Shown one piece after another: positions 34,300 to 48,519 of a stretch of DNA of 64,000 nucleotides (the stretch's first letter is position 1; every line of letters begins with the position of its first letter). Made by a program: the position numbers and the translations under genes. The stretch lies in NCBI GenBank assembly GCA_025024175.1, contig QCXZ01000137.1:13826001-13890000 (forward strand). Direction: 5' to 3'. Under the pieces are notes generated by a model, which saw nothing but the letters and a program-made list of their open reading frames with translations, did no database searches and was not told the DNA's origin. This DNA comes from Rhyzopertha dominica (lineage: Eukaryota > Arthropoda > Insecta > Coleoptera > Bostrichidae).

Positions 34300-37200
34300 T
34301 AATGTATAAAAAAAAGCAAATAATTGTATTGTATATACAATGGAATGAAGCTACAGTATTGGTTGTTTTAATGTCAGTCCCATTTACCAAGTTTCAAAGT
34401 GGTGACAAGAAACTGTAGTGTTGTCAGTTGTCTTGTTGTCATCTAGATTTGGTAGTCTAATGCAGTTTTAATTCCCTATTATGGTGCCATCTAGAAGAGG
34501 ATTGCGAGAATACATGAAGCGACCCTTTATAAAGTTGCACAAGTCTACTTGACAATATTATTGTTCTTATATTCGCAAGAATTGTACTTATGTATTAACT
34601 GAACAATGTATCGATTTCCCCAAATGTTCTTTAAATTCCGGCAGTGTTGCCTTATCCTAGTATAATACTCGTAAATTGCTTAACAAATTCGGAAACGAAT
34701 TGTAAGATAAACGTAATTAATATATTAAATGCGCGTACTTTTAAAAACCCTTCCAAAGAACGCAGACATCCCTTTGTCTCTAGGGGACCAAAAAATAACA
34801 AATTCGAGATATATTCCTCATTATTATACAGTCGCTGTACTTGTTTGGTCATATACTGCGCCTTATCCAATAATATTTCACATTAGAACCCAGCTGATAT
34901 TTTTTGTGTAAAGTTATATTTTTTCTATTTTATTAATGATAACTATATCGTTTTGAGGTATCAGCTATAAAAAATCACTCTCACAGACAAATTATAAGCA
35001 GCACTTTTTTAAAACTTACTAATTATTTTAATAAAGGGTTTTAAAAATTCTACCCTTACTGTCTTTCTCACTTATCTGAATAATAATCAAAGAGAGTGCC
35101 CTGAAAGTTCCACTAAAGCACATCGGCAAGAATGCTATTACACCAACTCATTTAGCTTTTAAGCAGATTCCAACTTAAACTTAGCTCGGAATAATCCACT
35201 AACAGGGACACGGGCTGGTGCCCGTATAACGCTAAAGCCAAATTTCCATCGCCTCCGGCATTACCATTTTTCCATATCTAATTTCCCTGCTCCCGACTAC
35301 TGAAGTTTTATTTGATGTGACAGCCTCAGCGCGAGCCCTGCGTGAAATGTGATGTGAAACACAAAAAATGCTTCAACTTTTCGAATAAGCTGAAATTATT
35401 AATGGCCAGGGGAGCCACCTTCGTCTGGAATGTAATGTCGTATGACATGTTCTTATGTAAAGTTTATCGTCAGAGTAACGCTGCAAAAATGTGGACACGT
35501 GTGTAACCTTGAACGTGGATCAAAAAAACTTTAGGGTCCGGTTACTTAAAAAAAAAGTTACAAGCGTACGTTAGATACATCATAATAGTAGGTAATCTTG
35601 ACTTACATTTTTAATGAAAGCGATGTGAGGGTTCCAGATATTATCATAAGGCATTTGAAGTGTTGTTAGATAATCTACCCGTTTTTTTTTTCTATCTGAG
35701 CCTCCTTTTTTTTGTTCTTGCAAACACTTTCATCCTCTCCATTCTTCTTTGCGTAGTTCCGCTGTTTCGTCGTGTTTGCGAAATCTTTTGGCCCCAAATG
35801 AAAACGAAACTGTTTTGTGCGAGATTCCATCGATTTTCCCTTTTGCTTTTCGTGGCCTCGAGCCTCTCCCAATGTATTCTTTGTTTGCTTTCACTAGCTG
35901 GCGCGGTGCCAACGCCGGTCGCAGTGAAAGGAGTCGCTGAATCGGGGCTCATGAATATAAGGAGCAACTCATTCTCGTTTGTGCCGTTAAAGCCCCAAAT
36001 TATGGTTTATGAGGTCCCTCGTGGATGAAGTGTGGAGCCTCAGGAATGGGGTAGTAACGATGTAGGAGGGCAGAAACATACCTACGAGACGTACCACCAA
36101 GTATATGTTTGAGTAATATGGATCATCTTTCTTATTGTACTACGAAAGGTACATAGAACTTTTCTTTATAGTGACGACACTGTCGTGGTCCAACTGGAGT
36201 GATGCCAAATCACTAACGTACACGGTCGTAGCTAGCTGGGGCTTTTGAGGTTCAACCCGTAAACAAGGAAATTTTTGCCACCTGTCTTTAAAGAACATTC
36301 ACGATAAACACACCCTTACGATCATTTCCGGAATTTAATCATATTCAAATTGAACGCTGATAAAAGCAAGACCAGACAAAACAGAGAGTGACGTTGTTTA
36401 AAAACCACCTAAAGTATGGTGGAATTACGCCTAGTGCCAAGTTTTGGTGGGAATTGCTCATCTGTAAAGATAAATAAAGAAGAAATATTAGGAATTAACA
36501 AATATTTTATCATAATATCAAACACGATCCCAAAAACATAATGGTACTGACAGCTCTAATGCGTATAGTATTATAAATGAGTTCATTTATTCCAGTTTTG
36601 GTATTTTGAGATTGGAGTAAAACATTTACTTTAGCAAGTCACAGTTTTTTAATAGTAAGATTTGATCAAAGCTCCCAAATTTGGTCCGTTGTGTAAAAGG
36701 CATAAACAAAGAAAACAGTTTTAAATTATTCAATTGTGTCCGCATTTCAACAAATAAAAAGAGAGTATCATCTATTTCTTATATAAGTACAAATATAATA
36801 AATAACTAAAACCCCATACCTAATGTATAACTTAAAAACTGAATTGACAACGATTATTAAACTTTTATTGAGAAAGAGATAAAATGTTCAAAAACGTCGG
36901 GAAATTGAGTTTCATTACTCCTGCTGCTCATATTCCCATTACACCTCCGCTATGCATTACTCAGTATTCAATGGACGTCAGCAATATGAATCAGGATTGA
37001 TTGTAAAAAGAAAAAACATAACAGTGGGATCAAATATTGAATTATACTTACGATGGTAATATAAAAATAATTTACAAGTTTTGATCGCGTAGTAGGTGCG
37101 TCAGCAGCTTGCGGATGGTTGAGTATTATATAAAATCGGATGCAATGTTATTATCTAAATACTGAAAAATTTATCAGACACGTAGACAAAAAAATAACAA

Positions 37201-40200
37201 CATTGCCTACAATCCTTGTAAATTGAAGACAAATTTGGACGTTCTTTTAATCACACATTTTAATTAATGTAAACTATTGTTTAAGAAATAATTATGTACG
37301 ACTTGCATTTCAAACCCTTGACTGTAAACCGGCCATAGAATGTAAACGAAAATTGAAAAATAGGGCCTACCCGATTATTCGTGCAAACTTTGTATTCGGA
37401 CTCCAGACCATGTCCTGGTTCTTCTATAGTTGATGCAGGGATCAGTGGAAGACAGTACTAATGCATATTTCATAACATCTCTGAGCACATAACAAACACA
37501 AAGTTAACAGTCTAACTTCATTACTTAACAAGTTGAAGAAAATAGTAGCTAAAATACATACAGCTTAAAAAATGGAAAACGTGCTGTAGCAGATCAATTT
37601 TAACTTAAAGGGAACCGAATTTTATCTTATTTGTTTCTGCGTCCTTCAAGCACCCAGAGTCACCCTCTCAAATATTTGTATAGCAAATTTGAATGATTCT
37701 CTTTTTAGGTTAATGAAATTTTTACAATTTTCAACTTTCTCGTTCAAATTGTAAACAAGATTGTTGTGTTACGAGTTAGCAAAGAAGGTTATCTTATATG
37801 AAGTTTTTACCTGATTCCATAAATTGCTGTCGTTAAATTACGAAGTTCAAAATAAAAACGTCAAAACAAAGAATTATACTAATGAAACTGTACTATGAAA
37901 AAACATGTGTGCCAGTGTAACTGCTGGACTCCAAAACAAATCTGTTCTATTTGTAAGTAAGTCGTCAGTAACGACGCTTAACAGTACTTTGATAGTATCG
38001 AAATATCGGTATTCTGAGCACCAAATGTTGATAATTTATATCAAAACTGTTTGCTTGATATAGTATGTGGTATCGAACCAATAAGTAATGTAAACTTTAT
38101 TACAGCATACTTACACATTGCTTAGCGATTGTTGTCGCCAACATTCGTAAATTAAACTCTACAGTTTGGAACAATTTATAATTTATACAAAGAGACCAGA
38201 AAATTCTTGCAGTTTCATACTCAATGTTGCCAAACATACAGTTTCTTCAATAGTAGTATGTGATGGTAGATCAGCCTGTTTGACAGTAGAATTTTGATAA
38301 TTACATTTATGTAAACAAAATAGGACAACGAAAAAGTAAATCTTAAACTACAGACAAAAAAATAGAACTAAAGTTTAGTGATATTATGTAATACAGAAGA
38401 AATGAATTAAAATAATTTATTTTCTTTCATAATCTGCTCGTTCTAATAGTTTCTTTGTGCATTTGTAAGTTGTAAGTAAACAAAAACAGGAGTATAGTGT
38501 ATTAAGCGCAAGAAGCAGTAGATCTTCGCTAAAAAGGGACGTCTGCAATACTATTTCTTGTTTCTGGTAAACCCCATCTAGTGCCATCCCGATATTCCGT
38601 GTATCGATATTTTTGACATGGTATCGTTCGGTATGGATAATGGCAAACAACAGTATCGACGATACAAAATATCAATACTTCCGTCGTTTCTTAGCAACCC
38701 CAATCGTCATTACGTAACTAGTTTGCGAAATTTGATGAAAAGTCTCATCATTGTGAGCGTTCTGTTTGAATTGAAACTGTTACTTTATCCATACTTAATC
38801 ATCTTTTAATGAATAATAGGCAATCTATGAGAAAAATTAGTTAAAAAATCAAAAATTTGTTAACCAGTAAAAGAAAATCGTTCAATTTTGGATAAAAAGT
38901 CGTGGTTGCATAGGCAATGAAAGTAGCTTCAGCATAATGTGTGTTCGACCCCATCTTGCTACCTAAATTATTTTAAGGGGTGGTTTTGAGCGCTAGAGTG
39001 CAGAAATGGCGTTCAAATGAAAATAAATTAGGTCCGCTTCAACAAAAATTAACCTGTTTTAGCATTTTTTCAAACACGCAGAAAACCGGAGAATATAAAT
39101 ATATACTAGTAATACTAATTGTCTATATATTAGCACTACAAATTATTGGCTATGCATCAACACTTCAGAAAAGAACTGTACAATTCAGTTATATATAATT
39201 TTCTTTATGAATGTGTCCTACCTTTTGAATAGTATCTGTGTATTTTCTGTAGTTCTGTAACTACATTAACGCTCGAAACAAGTGTCTCTTAAACAGCATT
39301 AATCCTAGTTTTTGCTTGAGAAACGTACATTCCCTGTTATTTAATTTCGCATCACTTCTTTAGCGATTGTTCGGCCTCGACAATGATTCGGTGTCTGCGC
39401 GCTTTATCACACAAACTTTTGACACCCCTCGTAGGCTGCGTAAAGTCGGGGGTGGCTGAGCCCCCAGCGAAGCCGGGACCGTGGGTAAGGTCAGTGATTC
39501 GCCAAGGTCGAGGGCGTAGACGCAATGTCGAAGGGCGCTTGTAACTATTTGCTGCTCTGTTGCTCAGCTCCAGACTAAATTGAGCAATTAAAATGATTTT
39601 CGGGTAATTCGGTAACGAGCGGCCTTTGAGCGGCGGCGTATACCAGAGCCAGACGCGCACAATGCGCGTACACAAGTTTCAATTTCGGTTGTTAATGCAT
39701 ATTCACAAGTTAATTCGGTTCGGTCCTCAAGTTGGGAATTTTCGATGTCTGGAAACTTGGGAAAATTAGATGTCTCCCCGCTGTTACGGGTGGATAATTG
39801 TGGTTTAGATGAACAGATCCCGTTAATGAGCTCCACCCAGGTTTAATAGAGGCCGAAATAAACCAAATTTGTTTATGAAAACAAACAGCCGTGTTGTGTA
39901 TTTTGAGTTGGCGAGGGAAAGTAACATTTGCTCAGATCATCGCTAACTGGATTCCTTCCAGGGAATGACAAAAAGAATTACTAGAACATATTGATATCTA
40001 CTGTAATTAGCCCGGATACTTCACTAAACAAAAGTTAATTTGGTGGAGCTGGTAACAACTATGGTGTTTTATAAATAAGCTAACAAAGTTTGGCATCCAA
40101 AAGTTCAGTTGTGACAAAATACTTGCTTCAAATAAAAAAGTCTGAACACAACTAGTTTGAAACACTACTATTCTAACACTATTAATTCACTAAATCTTGC

Positions 40201-40600
40201 ACACACTTACAATAAAACACCTGCTTCACTAGCCTTTCGCCAGCTTGATAACCGCTGGTCGAATTCAGAACTGCTCGACATATTCTCTCGATTTAGCACC
40301 GTCAAACTACTATTTATTCCCAAAGCTTGTAAACATTTGAAAGGAAAAAAAAGATTTTTGACAAATAACTGAGTTATATGTGCCGTCCGTTGAGGAGTGG
40401 CTTGCAGATTAAGATAAATAATGTTTTTCAAGGGCTTAGAATTATGTTGAATAAATTAAATTTTGTTTTAAAATATTGTGGCGTATTATATAGTGGGCCA
40501 GATATATATCAATATGCTGTCGAATGTGTTCTATTTGTTTCTGTGTACAATACTACTCATGGTATAATATCATCCCTACATTTAAAATAAAAACCCTAAA
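34300..40600. other. long non-coding stretch with GC-richer islands
   Basis: No gene recognised. GC/CpG-richer, non-repetitive islands lie at about 35180-36050 and 39370-39860; elsewhere the DNA is AT-rich. TATCGA-type strings near 37990-38095 and 38585-38680 may be remnants of an element like the one at 22.4 kb. Open frames crossing the islands on both strands (for example 35660-36028 and 39352-39675) overlap one another and resemble nothing. Confidence 0.4.
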
Positions 40601-40619
40601 AGTGCCCTAAAATGCACGA

Positions 40620-41150
40620 CATAGTACCGTGGTAACTTCGCTGGAGCATTGCGCTAAGGAGGAACATCGTTTTGTAATTCGTTTGTCAGTCCAGCGAGTA
40701 GTGTGGAGCCGTTTCATTGAATCCTTAGGAAAGGAAAATGCTCTGATTATCCTGGATGAAATCACTGCATATTCGGAAATGGCATGCATATTATGCACCA
40801 TATCCTCAATTTTCATAAAGTACAGTAAGGTTGGTGCCAGAATAATCAACCCCAAAATTGAAATGACGTCTTGATTTATGTGAAGCAGAACAGGCCTTTC
40901 TGACAAGGGTGATGACTGGAGTTGGGTTGTAAGTACACTATCAACCAAGCCATTATCATGTCCTTGGTCAACCTAAGGAGCCATTTGGTGGATAAAATTT
41001 CAAAGTAATCATGATCGAGGTGGTACATGAGTGGCTCTGCACACGCCCAAAAGAATGTTTTTTCTTCGGTTATTGAAGAATGTAATTGAGGCTACGTCGA
41101 AAAATGACATACTTATTTATAACATCGCTTTAATAAATTTTACACAACAA
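40620..41150 (+). pseudogene. mariner relic with N- and C-terminal parts, middle deleted
   Basis: The start is clear: VTSLEHCAKEEHRFVIRL (40632-40685) matches the SETMAR-type mariner N-terminus (S-EHC-KEEQRSVIRFL). The end is clear too: YHVLGQPKEPFGG, then VVHEWLCTRPKE (41020-41055) matches the C-terminal Y-VFGPLK and V-EWL-TQPK blocks. The 3' sequence at 41101-41140 is shared with the minus-strand relic at 60.05-60.10 kb (same subfamily). The catalytic middle is missing or unreadable. Confidence 0.65.
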
Positions 41151-41159
41151 AGTTTTTAA

Positions 41160-43530
41160 AGTTTGGTCGTCTGCACGAACTCTTGTATTTTAGGAAAGCA
41201 TTGGCGGTCTTCCATCAAACGTTGGTGATGCTGTTTATGTGATGTGCAGAGGTCCAATCTATGTCTGTTCGTTGATTTAGAGCAAGTACCCTGTGGCGAG
41301 TATTCTATCTCCTTTTTTCTTGAACTCTCTGTTGATAGCCTTCTTGATATGCGTTCTGACGTATCCCTTCTTTTCGAGCGGTGCAGCTTGTCTTCTAGAT
41401 CTCTCTGATCATATTAGCCAGTTCTGATGTCAATTTGTTAATAGCTCCTTCCTTCTGGTTGACATGTCATCTTCCTCTCTCGTCACCATAATGAATTTCA
41501 TGCTTTTGTGGATAGTATTTAGTGGTCCTTCCTAAAACTTCTTCAAGGTCTGCTGTACGGAGAGCCAGATGATGCATGTTTCGTCTACATATCAGAACCA
41601 GCTAATACTTAAAGCATGCTACTTTCAACGCGAATTGCCAAGAAAATTGACTTCAAGCGGTTATTCGCTAGTGGGTTTTCTTTTCGTTTGCTATTGCAAA
41701 ATCTATAAAATGTTATCTGAGCGAGTCACTCCTGCTTTGGATGGTAATTTTAATGGTTTTTGTTAATGTTATACCCTACGACATGACAGCCTCTTAATAC
41801 ATTGGAATTTAACTGTTTCAGCGCTGCGAGTTGTGGAAACTACGGCTACCAAAATTAACTAGATATTTATTAGTTTTTCATACCACGCTTGCTTTAGTAG
41901 TCCAGCGAATACGGTTTTAAAATAATACCCATATGCAATCCATTCAGCAGGAATTATTTTTCGTACCTGGTCTCATATTACATGGGAGTGACAAATACTC
42001 GGACTGTACTTGCGGCCTTTATCCCCGGCCCTCTTTTTACGAACCCTAGCTTTTAAAAGACCAAGTCCTTGGAGGAGATCTTAAATAGCCCGGATTATGG
42101 GTAAACCCAGATTAATTGCTGGCCGCGTCTTCCGACCGGCTCTTTATGTTCGGGCAATCAATCAGGATGTTCCTCCGCTAAGAAGTCTGTACTAAATTAT
42201 ATTTACGACGGGAATAAAATGCTTCCATCCATATTGGGAGCGAAATATAAGTTTATTTCTGTCGAAAACGGAGCCTTCTGATTTCAGTAAAGAGCAGACA
42301 CACTAAACTTTACGACTTTCGTCTGAGAGTTTTGCTGAAATAGGAAGATTTCTTCTGGAAATGAGTTTTATGGTTGTTCTTTTGTTGGATGAGAGTTCTC
42401 GGCCTTGAGAAAAAATTACGATGTCGTCCGTCGTTATCTCGTTTTTCCCGCTTCTGGACGAAAGTAAATTATTACAACCTTCCTATTTGTTTGTGTATTG
42501 GAGCAGGTATGCTCGTATATGCTTTACGATTAATTTTGAGTTACAAGAAATAATATCTTTAACTGCCATAATGAAGCTCTTGTGAGGATAGATATTTTTA
42601 TTATCTTCATTGGTGCTAAAATGCATCTATATAAAATCAATATTTTCATTATCTCTTTTAATAATTATTGAGCAGTGGTCACTAAATATATCTTTATAGC
42701 TTTCTTCAGAAGTAATTGAATTATTTTTAATGTTGTGAACCACTTGGAAAAAACGGAAACAAGACGTAAAACACCTTCTAGAAGATGCACCACATTTTAA
42801 CTGATGCCGGCGAGCATTATTTTACTTACATTATATCACTTTAATGCGTTACTGTCAAGGTGAATTTGCTTAATCGAAATATACTAATGTTATTGTAGGA
42901 TAAACCCTTAAGTTGCAAGAAAGTGTATAAATAAATACTGCTACCAATATCCTAAACTGTTTGTCACATTTGCAAGAAAATGATATATATTCAAAATTAG
43001 GCTAATGTTGATTTTCAAATTAGTTACATTCTTAACATCCAATATCTCGGAGAAAAAAGTATATTTTGTGAAATTCGAGAAGTATACGTTTCTTGAAGCA
43101 TGTAACCTAACCTCAATTTTTATATGCCATCAAACATAGAGCAGCCTCTATCTCCAAGCCACTTTGTATACTGGGTAATCTATAAATATTGATTCGTAGC
43201 TGACTATAGTCAATCCTGGTTTTCAAGTTTACTACACGGAAGTTATAATAAATAAAAACTGACAGGTGCCACATTCAAAACCGTCCATCTCAGAAAGACA
43301 GAAGCAGAAGAAAAAACTTGCTAAGAACTTCGTCTAGTTTTGTCTTGCTTAACATTTCCCTTAAAATTGTACCTGCAAGAAACGTCTAGTTGAAGTTTAA
43401 AGTGATCTGTAGCTTAAAGGGGCAACTTTCTTCCATTTTAACAAATTTGTTCCTTTTTGTTCCCGCACTTTATCAATTTTCGGAGAGTTAACACCGAATC
43501 TGCAAATTAAGGTAGTCATTTAATTTTTAA
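41160..43530. other. non-coding stretch with a GC-richer island at about 41980-42480
   Basis: No gene recognised. 41980-42480 is GC-richer and unrepeated; flanks are AT-rich. Confidence 0.4.
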
Positions 43531-43536
43531 CGTTTA

Positions 43537-43990
43537 ATACTTGAAGTCGTGATTCGTTGTTGCAAATATGTCCATATAAATGCATGTCCTGTATATTTGT
43601 CCCCGCAATGAGTGCTGGATACATTCCACTAGTACAAATGCCAGTATCTTGTTTGATACATTTTCGTTCTTATATTTGATGAAAACGGTTTGTAGGAACA
43701 CTATCCTGTCTGCCTGTCTTAGAGAAAGATACTTCTTGAATATCGTCCTGTGCTCAATGTTGCCATCATCAGGTATTGCATATTTTCGCCCATTGTTAGT
43801 TTTGGATGGACATATATTAATGGTCAGAGCTGTATCTTTATTTTGGATATTAGCAATCAGTAAATCGAACATTTTACTTCTTCTACACGAACTAAAAAAT
43901 GACACAAACAGTAACAGTCTTCAGGAACAAGCGGGTGCATCAATGATACTTACGTATTTCCTTTTCAGTGAAAACAAGTAACTTTTTTTA
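43537..43990 (-). pseudogene. Crypton-type tyrosine recombinase relic
   Basis: Minus strand. A 123-codon frame contains ICPSKTNNGRKYAIPDDGNI followed by IFKKYLSLRQADRIVFLQTV, then IKYKNENVSN. This matches the central part of insect Crypton-type tyrosine recombinases (P-SKT--R-F-I--E---I--KY--LRP----RFF--Y--GKC). A frameshift near 43590 then gives KYTGHAFIW, the position of the box usually reading YTGHCFRRS; the catalytic arginines are not preserved, and the tyrosine end is lost. Known role of the family: site-specific recombination and mobility of Crypton elements. Here it is a dead fragment. Confidence 0.55.
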
Positions 43991-44560
43991 GGTTCGTATC
44001 TTTTATTTGTTACTTTCATAGACGGCTTATATGGTAGCAAATGATATTCCTCTTGTAATTACTATTATTGTTTGCACCATGGAATGCATACGCTAAAGAT
44101 TGAAATACTTGTCCACGAACAGGAACATTTCGTTCCAATTTTCAACTCACTTTTTCGATTATAATTGCAAATAGTTTCATNTTTCGTTCACTGTTTATTC
44201 ATGAACGGTAATGATGTTTATTCTTCAGAAATATAAGCTGGAAAAAACAAAGTTGGGTTATTTTGGCTGTGATACATAAAGCATTGTACAATATTCTGAC
44301 GAAACAATATTATTTACGCACTATGTTATTACCCTAAATTGCCGTGCGATGTCGTAGAACAATTTGGTACTAGGCGTGCGATAATGTCTATACTTCACAT
44401 TCACTATTAAAACTTGGTAACTTATAATATTTATCAGACTATTTTAGCATCGTACGTAGGAGTTCATTAATCGCACCCAAAATATTCTTATCACAATACA
44501 ATGTACGGAAAGCTTAACAAGTATAATATGTATACGTAGCTTTTGTCCCAGAAAAGTGTT
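43991..44560. other. AT-rich non-coding sequence
   Basis: Nothing recognised; one N near 44181. Confidence 0.5.
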
Positions 44561-44569
44561 CTTCTCCGT

Positions 44570-45560
44570 GCTGGCAAAGCTTTTATCGGGAGTATATCCC
44601 CTCGATCATTATGTTCATAAATAACCTTATTTTTATCAGCGCGCCCCTCTCGTCGAGCGCGGTTCATTTGTGCTCGCGGTGGCGAAGCGTTTTGCGATTT
44701 ACGGCGACAAAAGCCGCCCCCAGTTCGAAGGGGAAAAAGCCATTTTACAAATTCATTCGGTGTAGACCCGCAAAAGACTAACAGGTCTCTTTTGAGGCAC
44801 ATTTGCAGAGCGAGTGAAATTGTTTCCTTGAACTTCTGTAATTTGCCGAGCTTTCTGGGCGCCAGACGCTCCAATCGATTTTCCACTGCCTTTCACTCTC
44901 CCCCACGGCTCTCCACTCACTTTCCCTCTCGCTCACTCGCTTTCGCGCCGCGGAAAATGTTCCCCCCACCGCCGCGTGTTGTTTGTGTTCCGTTGCCAAT
45001 CGACGAACACTTTTTTTTGTTTGTTTTTGATTCCAGCGTGTTACTCCTGTCGTCCTCAAGGACTCGCGAATTTTTAAAGTTCGGCCTTGGAGCGCGATCC
45101 GTTTTCCGCTCCTTCAAGTTGGAAAACAATTCGACAGGCTAAATTGATATATGGCCAATTCCCTGTGGCGTTGGCTTGAAAATTTTCAGTGGGAGGTGTC
45201 TGGAGATTAATTAATCTGTATAAGACAAGGCTGTTAGCGACTATAATTGACGGGGAGGAGGGATTTCGCGCTCGCAGCTGATAGACTTCGTTCCTTGTAA
45301 CACGTTAAAGGAAAATTAGCCCTTTATTATATTTTTGGTTTGACGCCCACGAGGAATATCGTAACTTTTAATTTACTTCCACTTTTTGTCCGCCGAATTT
45401 TAAGACCAGTTCTATCCCATGGGACGCGACTCGTACAAAGTAGCTCTCGCTACAATTGAATTGTCCGCTTAACTTGGTAAAATTAATTTTAACGAGCTCC
45501 AGACTCGCACCGCCTTGCCCTCCTTTTTAGGCAACTGAACAAATACCCCCGTCTTCTAGG
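44570..45560. promoter_or_regulatory. CpG-rich island with GAGA-factor and PHO-like motifs
   Basis: GC-rich, unrepeated kilobase. It holds a cluster of CTCTC/GAGAG strings at about 44894-44935 and GCCATTTTAC at 44739-44748, matching the core recognised by PHO/YY1. GAGA plus PHO sites are features of insect Polycomb response elements and developmental enhancers. Long frames on both strands (for example 44491-44886 minus and 44792-45142 plus) overlap and are unlike known proteins. Regulatory function is inferred from composition and motifs only. Confidence 0.35.
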
Positions 45561-48510
45561 TATTATCGACTGAGCTGAATGTTCAAGCTCGGGAGTTTTG
45601 TTTATCTCGTCATCGCCGGGAGATGTTAAGATGATCCANTCAAATATTGACTGTANGAGATNCTCCTGCATGTGATGTAATATTCGCTGTTAGATGCTTA
45701 AACATTCCGCTAACCAGAGAAAGGGAGATTGTTATGCTTAGCAAGAGGGAAACTGGGTTACAGCCTATCCAGAGGGTGGATACATAGCAAACTGTAAACC
45801 CAGTGTCTTTGTGGCCGCAAGACTTGAAATTCAAGACGTTTGCCGTGATAACTTTGTCCTTGTGGGGTATATGTTCATATACGAGCTTTAAACATATAAA
45901 AATTACGTCTTGCTACATTTCTGTATATAAAAAAAAACATCTACTGGATTCAATAGATATATTGCTTTAATTGAACACCTACAGAGATGAACCACAGTCA
46001 GTATAGAAAAGGAAGAATAAACAGGAGGAGAACAAAAGCGCTAAGAACAACAGGATCCTGAACAAAAGGGATATAATTGATTTCGGACTTTGTTACNTCG
46101 GGGTTTGCTATCGTAACGCCCTAAAGTTTCCTTTTTCTTGTCGTTTCCCTGACCAGGTCGGGTTAGCCAACAGGAATACTGAACAATATACCAGGTTTGA
46201 TTATACACGTTGTTTGTCGTCTTAAAAAACATGACCCATAGAGAGCTGGATCAGTTTGTAAATGTTGATATAAGCGTCAATTATTTGCTTTATATAATTA
46301 AATTGAAAGTGTAAAAGGAATATTATTTTTAAAGAATTTTTATACCCTAACATTAACGTAACAAATGCACACAATGTTGCCCTACCCGCTATTTGGTTTT
46401 CTCGGAAAAAGTTACAAAAAGCTAGTTTTTAGAGCAATCATCTTTTTTTTTAACTTTGTACTAATTCCATGTGATGCGTATGGAATTTATTTATTTTTAT
46501 TATGCGGTGTACTGCAGATAAACTAACCTTTGATTGATATGATGACGATTTTCCTCGATCATTTTCAAAACTCTAATTTCATTGCCAGGGCCTGCGGCTG
46601 TTGTTTCTCTTGATTTTTTCATAGGTGACCACTTTGTCCTTAAAGTTAGCTAATTCAAGTCTCCTACTTCTACTTGGAAAACGTTTTCTTTATAAACGGA
46701 CAGCAGTAGAAGCATTTTTATTGCATTCGTCATAAATTAAAATCATATCTGTCTTTTCGTTATTTGAATACATTTTGACTTTTAATAGATACAGTGACTG
46801 ACAAATTTCCGCCAATTTATTTTTTAAATAATACTGTGAACATGAAAACCATTGGCTTTAAAATTATTGTATTATGCTTTGCATTTGCAAATCGGTTAAT
46901 CTTATCACTCGTGAAACCCATTTTATAATACTGTGAATTAACGAACACAATAAAAAAATTTAATGCCATTAAGTCCTCCCAAAACTATGCTATAAACAGC
47001 CTTGAACTGATTTATATCATTTATAAGTCACATATCAGTCAATATCAGTCAATATCGATAAGTTTACAACAATTTATTGAATGAAAATAGATGATATATT
47101 CAACCAGCTTTAATTGCGAAAACAAGAAGCAAGCTTTGTGAAATAAACAATATCAAACTGGACTTTAATTTTAAGGGTACTACTAAAAACAAGAAATGAA
47201 TACGCTTTATTTTAATTCTCTTTGTAATATATTAATAAAAATAACTAATTTTCCTACTTTTTAAACTTTGAGTATTTCTTAATTAGGGTGTTCTACCCCA
47301 AAAGGTACTCGTTCTGCTAAACCTGAACAAAGCGAAGCAATTATTATAACGCTTACACTGCCGAATAAAACTGTAGCAATACTTACAACGAAATCAAAAA
47401 GGCCCGTATATACAATTACTTTGGTAATAGGGGAAATTATGAACTATTCATATTAGAACGTCATAGTGGGCTGGTATTGTAGCCGGAGAGATATTGTATT
47501 CAAATAGTGTTAGAGTTGGTAAATTATGACTTGTGCGTCAAAAGTAAAGCCACTTCTTGATTTTTTGGGAAAAAAGGGAACTGCCAACAAGGTAATCTTG
47601 AAAAGAATTACTGCGAGATTAGCTTATAAATATCAGTATTCTTTAGCAGAAATAAAAATTCTAAAAGGTGAATTATTTTATATAGAGGTAAAATAAATGG
47701 TGGTAAATGCCCAATTCTCTGTTTATTTTTCTCGCAGATATACGCCAGAATATTTCAATAAGTGATGCTAATCGTCACTTGGCAGCATCAGTTCTTAAAT
47801 TTTGATCTTGCTGAATTACTGTTGCGGAAATACTGTGCCATCGGGATAACTTTTCTTTGTTTCCAGATTCTTAAACGCAATATCAAAGCACAGGAAATAT
47901 TTATTGTAGAAACAATTTTTTTTCAATACTGTTTCTCATACTCGCTCTGTTTGCAGTGAATTGGATTTGTATTGTGATTCGTGTGACGAAACCAGATCAT
48001 CACATATCTCTGTCAATTTTTTTGAGGTATTGGGTGACTTGAAGTACAACTAATTTCATATAGAAAGGCTTGTCCTTTAGTTGTTAATGTAGCATACACA
48101 ACTGTCTCATTGTGCCATTGTGGACATTTTAAACATTTGAAGCCTAAGAGTAAAGACACTGTTTTTGTTTCAAGAGCTTAAATCTACTGCACTGCGGAAT
48201 ATAGCCGAAAATTTCAATAATTGAATAGCTTTTTTTGATTTGTACGTTTTCTGTGTATAAGAAGGTGGAAAAATGGGTCTATTATCGGCTGTTAAAGTTC
48301 TAACTAAGAAAACTAGCCACGGTAGGATTATGGGGTTTTCTATGCAAGCGAAAGTAGAAGTGGACACAGATTATATAGCCTTTCTGTTTTTTTGATAAAA
48401 GATTTTTTCATAAAAATTAATTTTCGCCCAAGCCTGCTTTGTACGGTATATCCAAACATAAGCACATTTTATTGAAAAAGTCATTTAATGATACCACTTC
48501 GCAGTTCTGT
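45561..48510. other. AT-rich non-coding stretch
   Basis: Nothing recognised. Three Ns between 45638 and 45663. Confidence 0.45.
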
Positions 48511-48519
48511 GCACATTTA

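Noticed and set aside
35660..36028. 122-codon plus-strand frame with a hydrophobic start, overlapped by several minus-strand frames
   Set aside because: Lies in a GC-richer island with open frames on both strands; no homology recognised and no splice or promoter support.
38890..38970. tRNA-like B-box string GTTCGACCCC
   Set aside because: No matching A box, acceptor stem or anticodon arm can be folded around it.
44491..45142. Frames of 116-131 codons on both strands
   Set aside because: Mutually overlapping, low-complexity (Arg/Ser/Lys-rich) and located in the CpG-rich island; better explained by composition.
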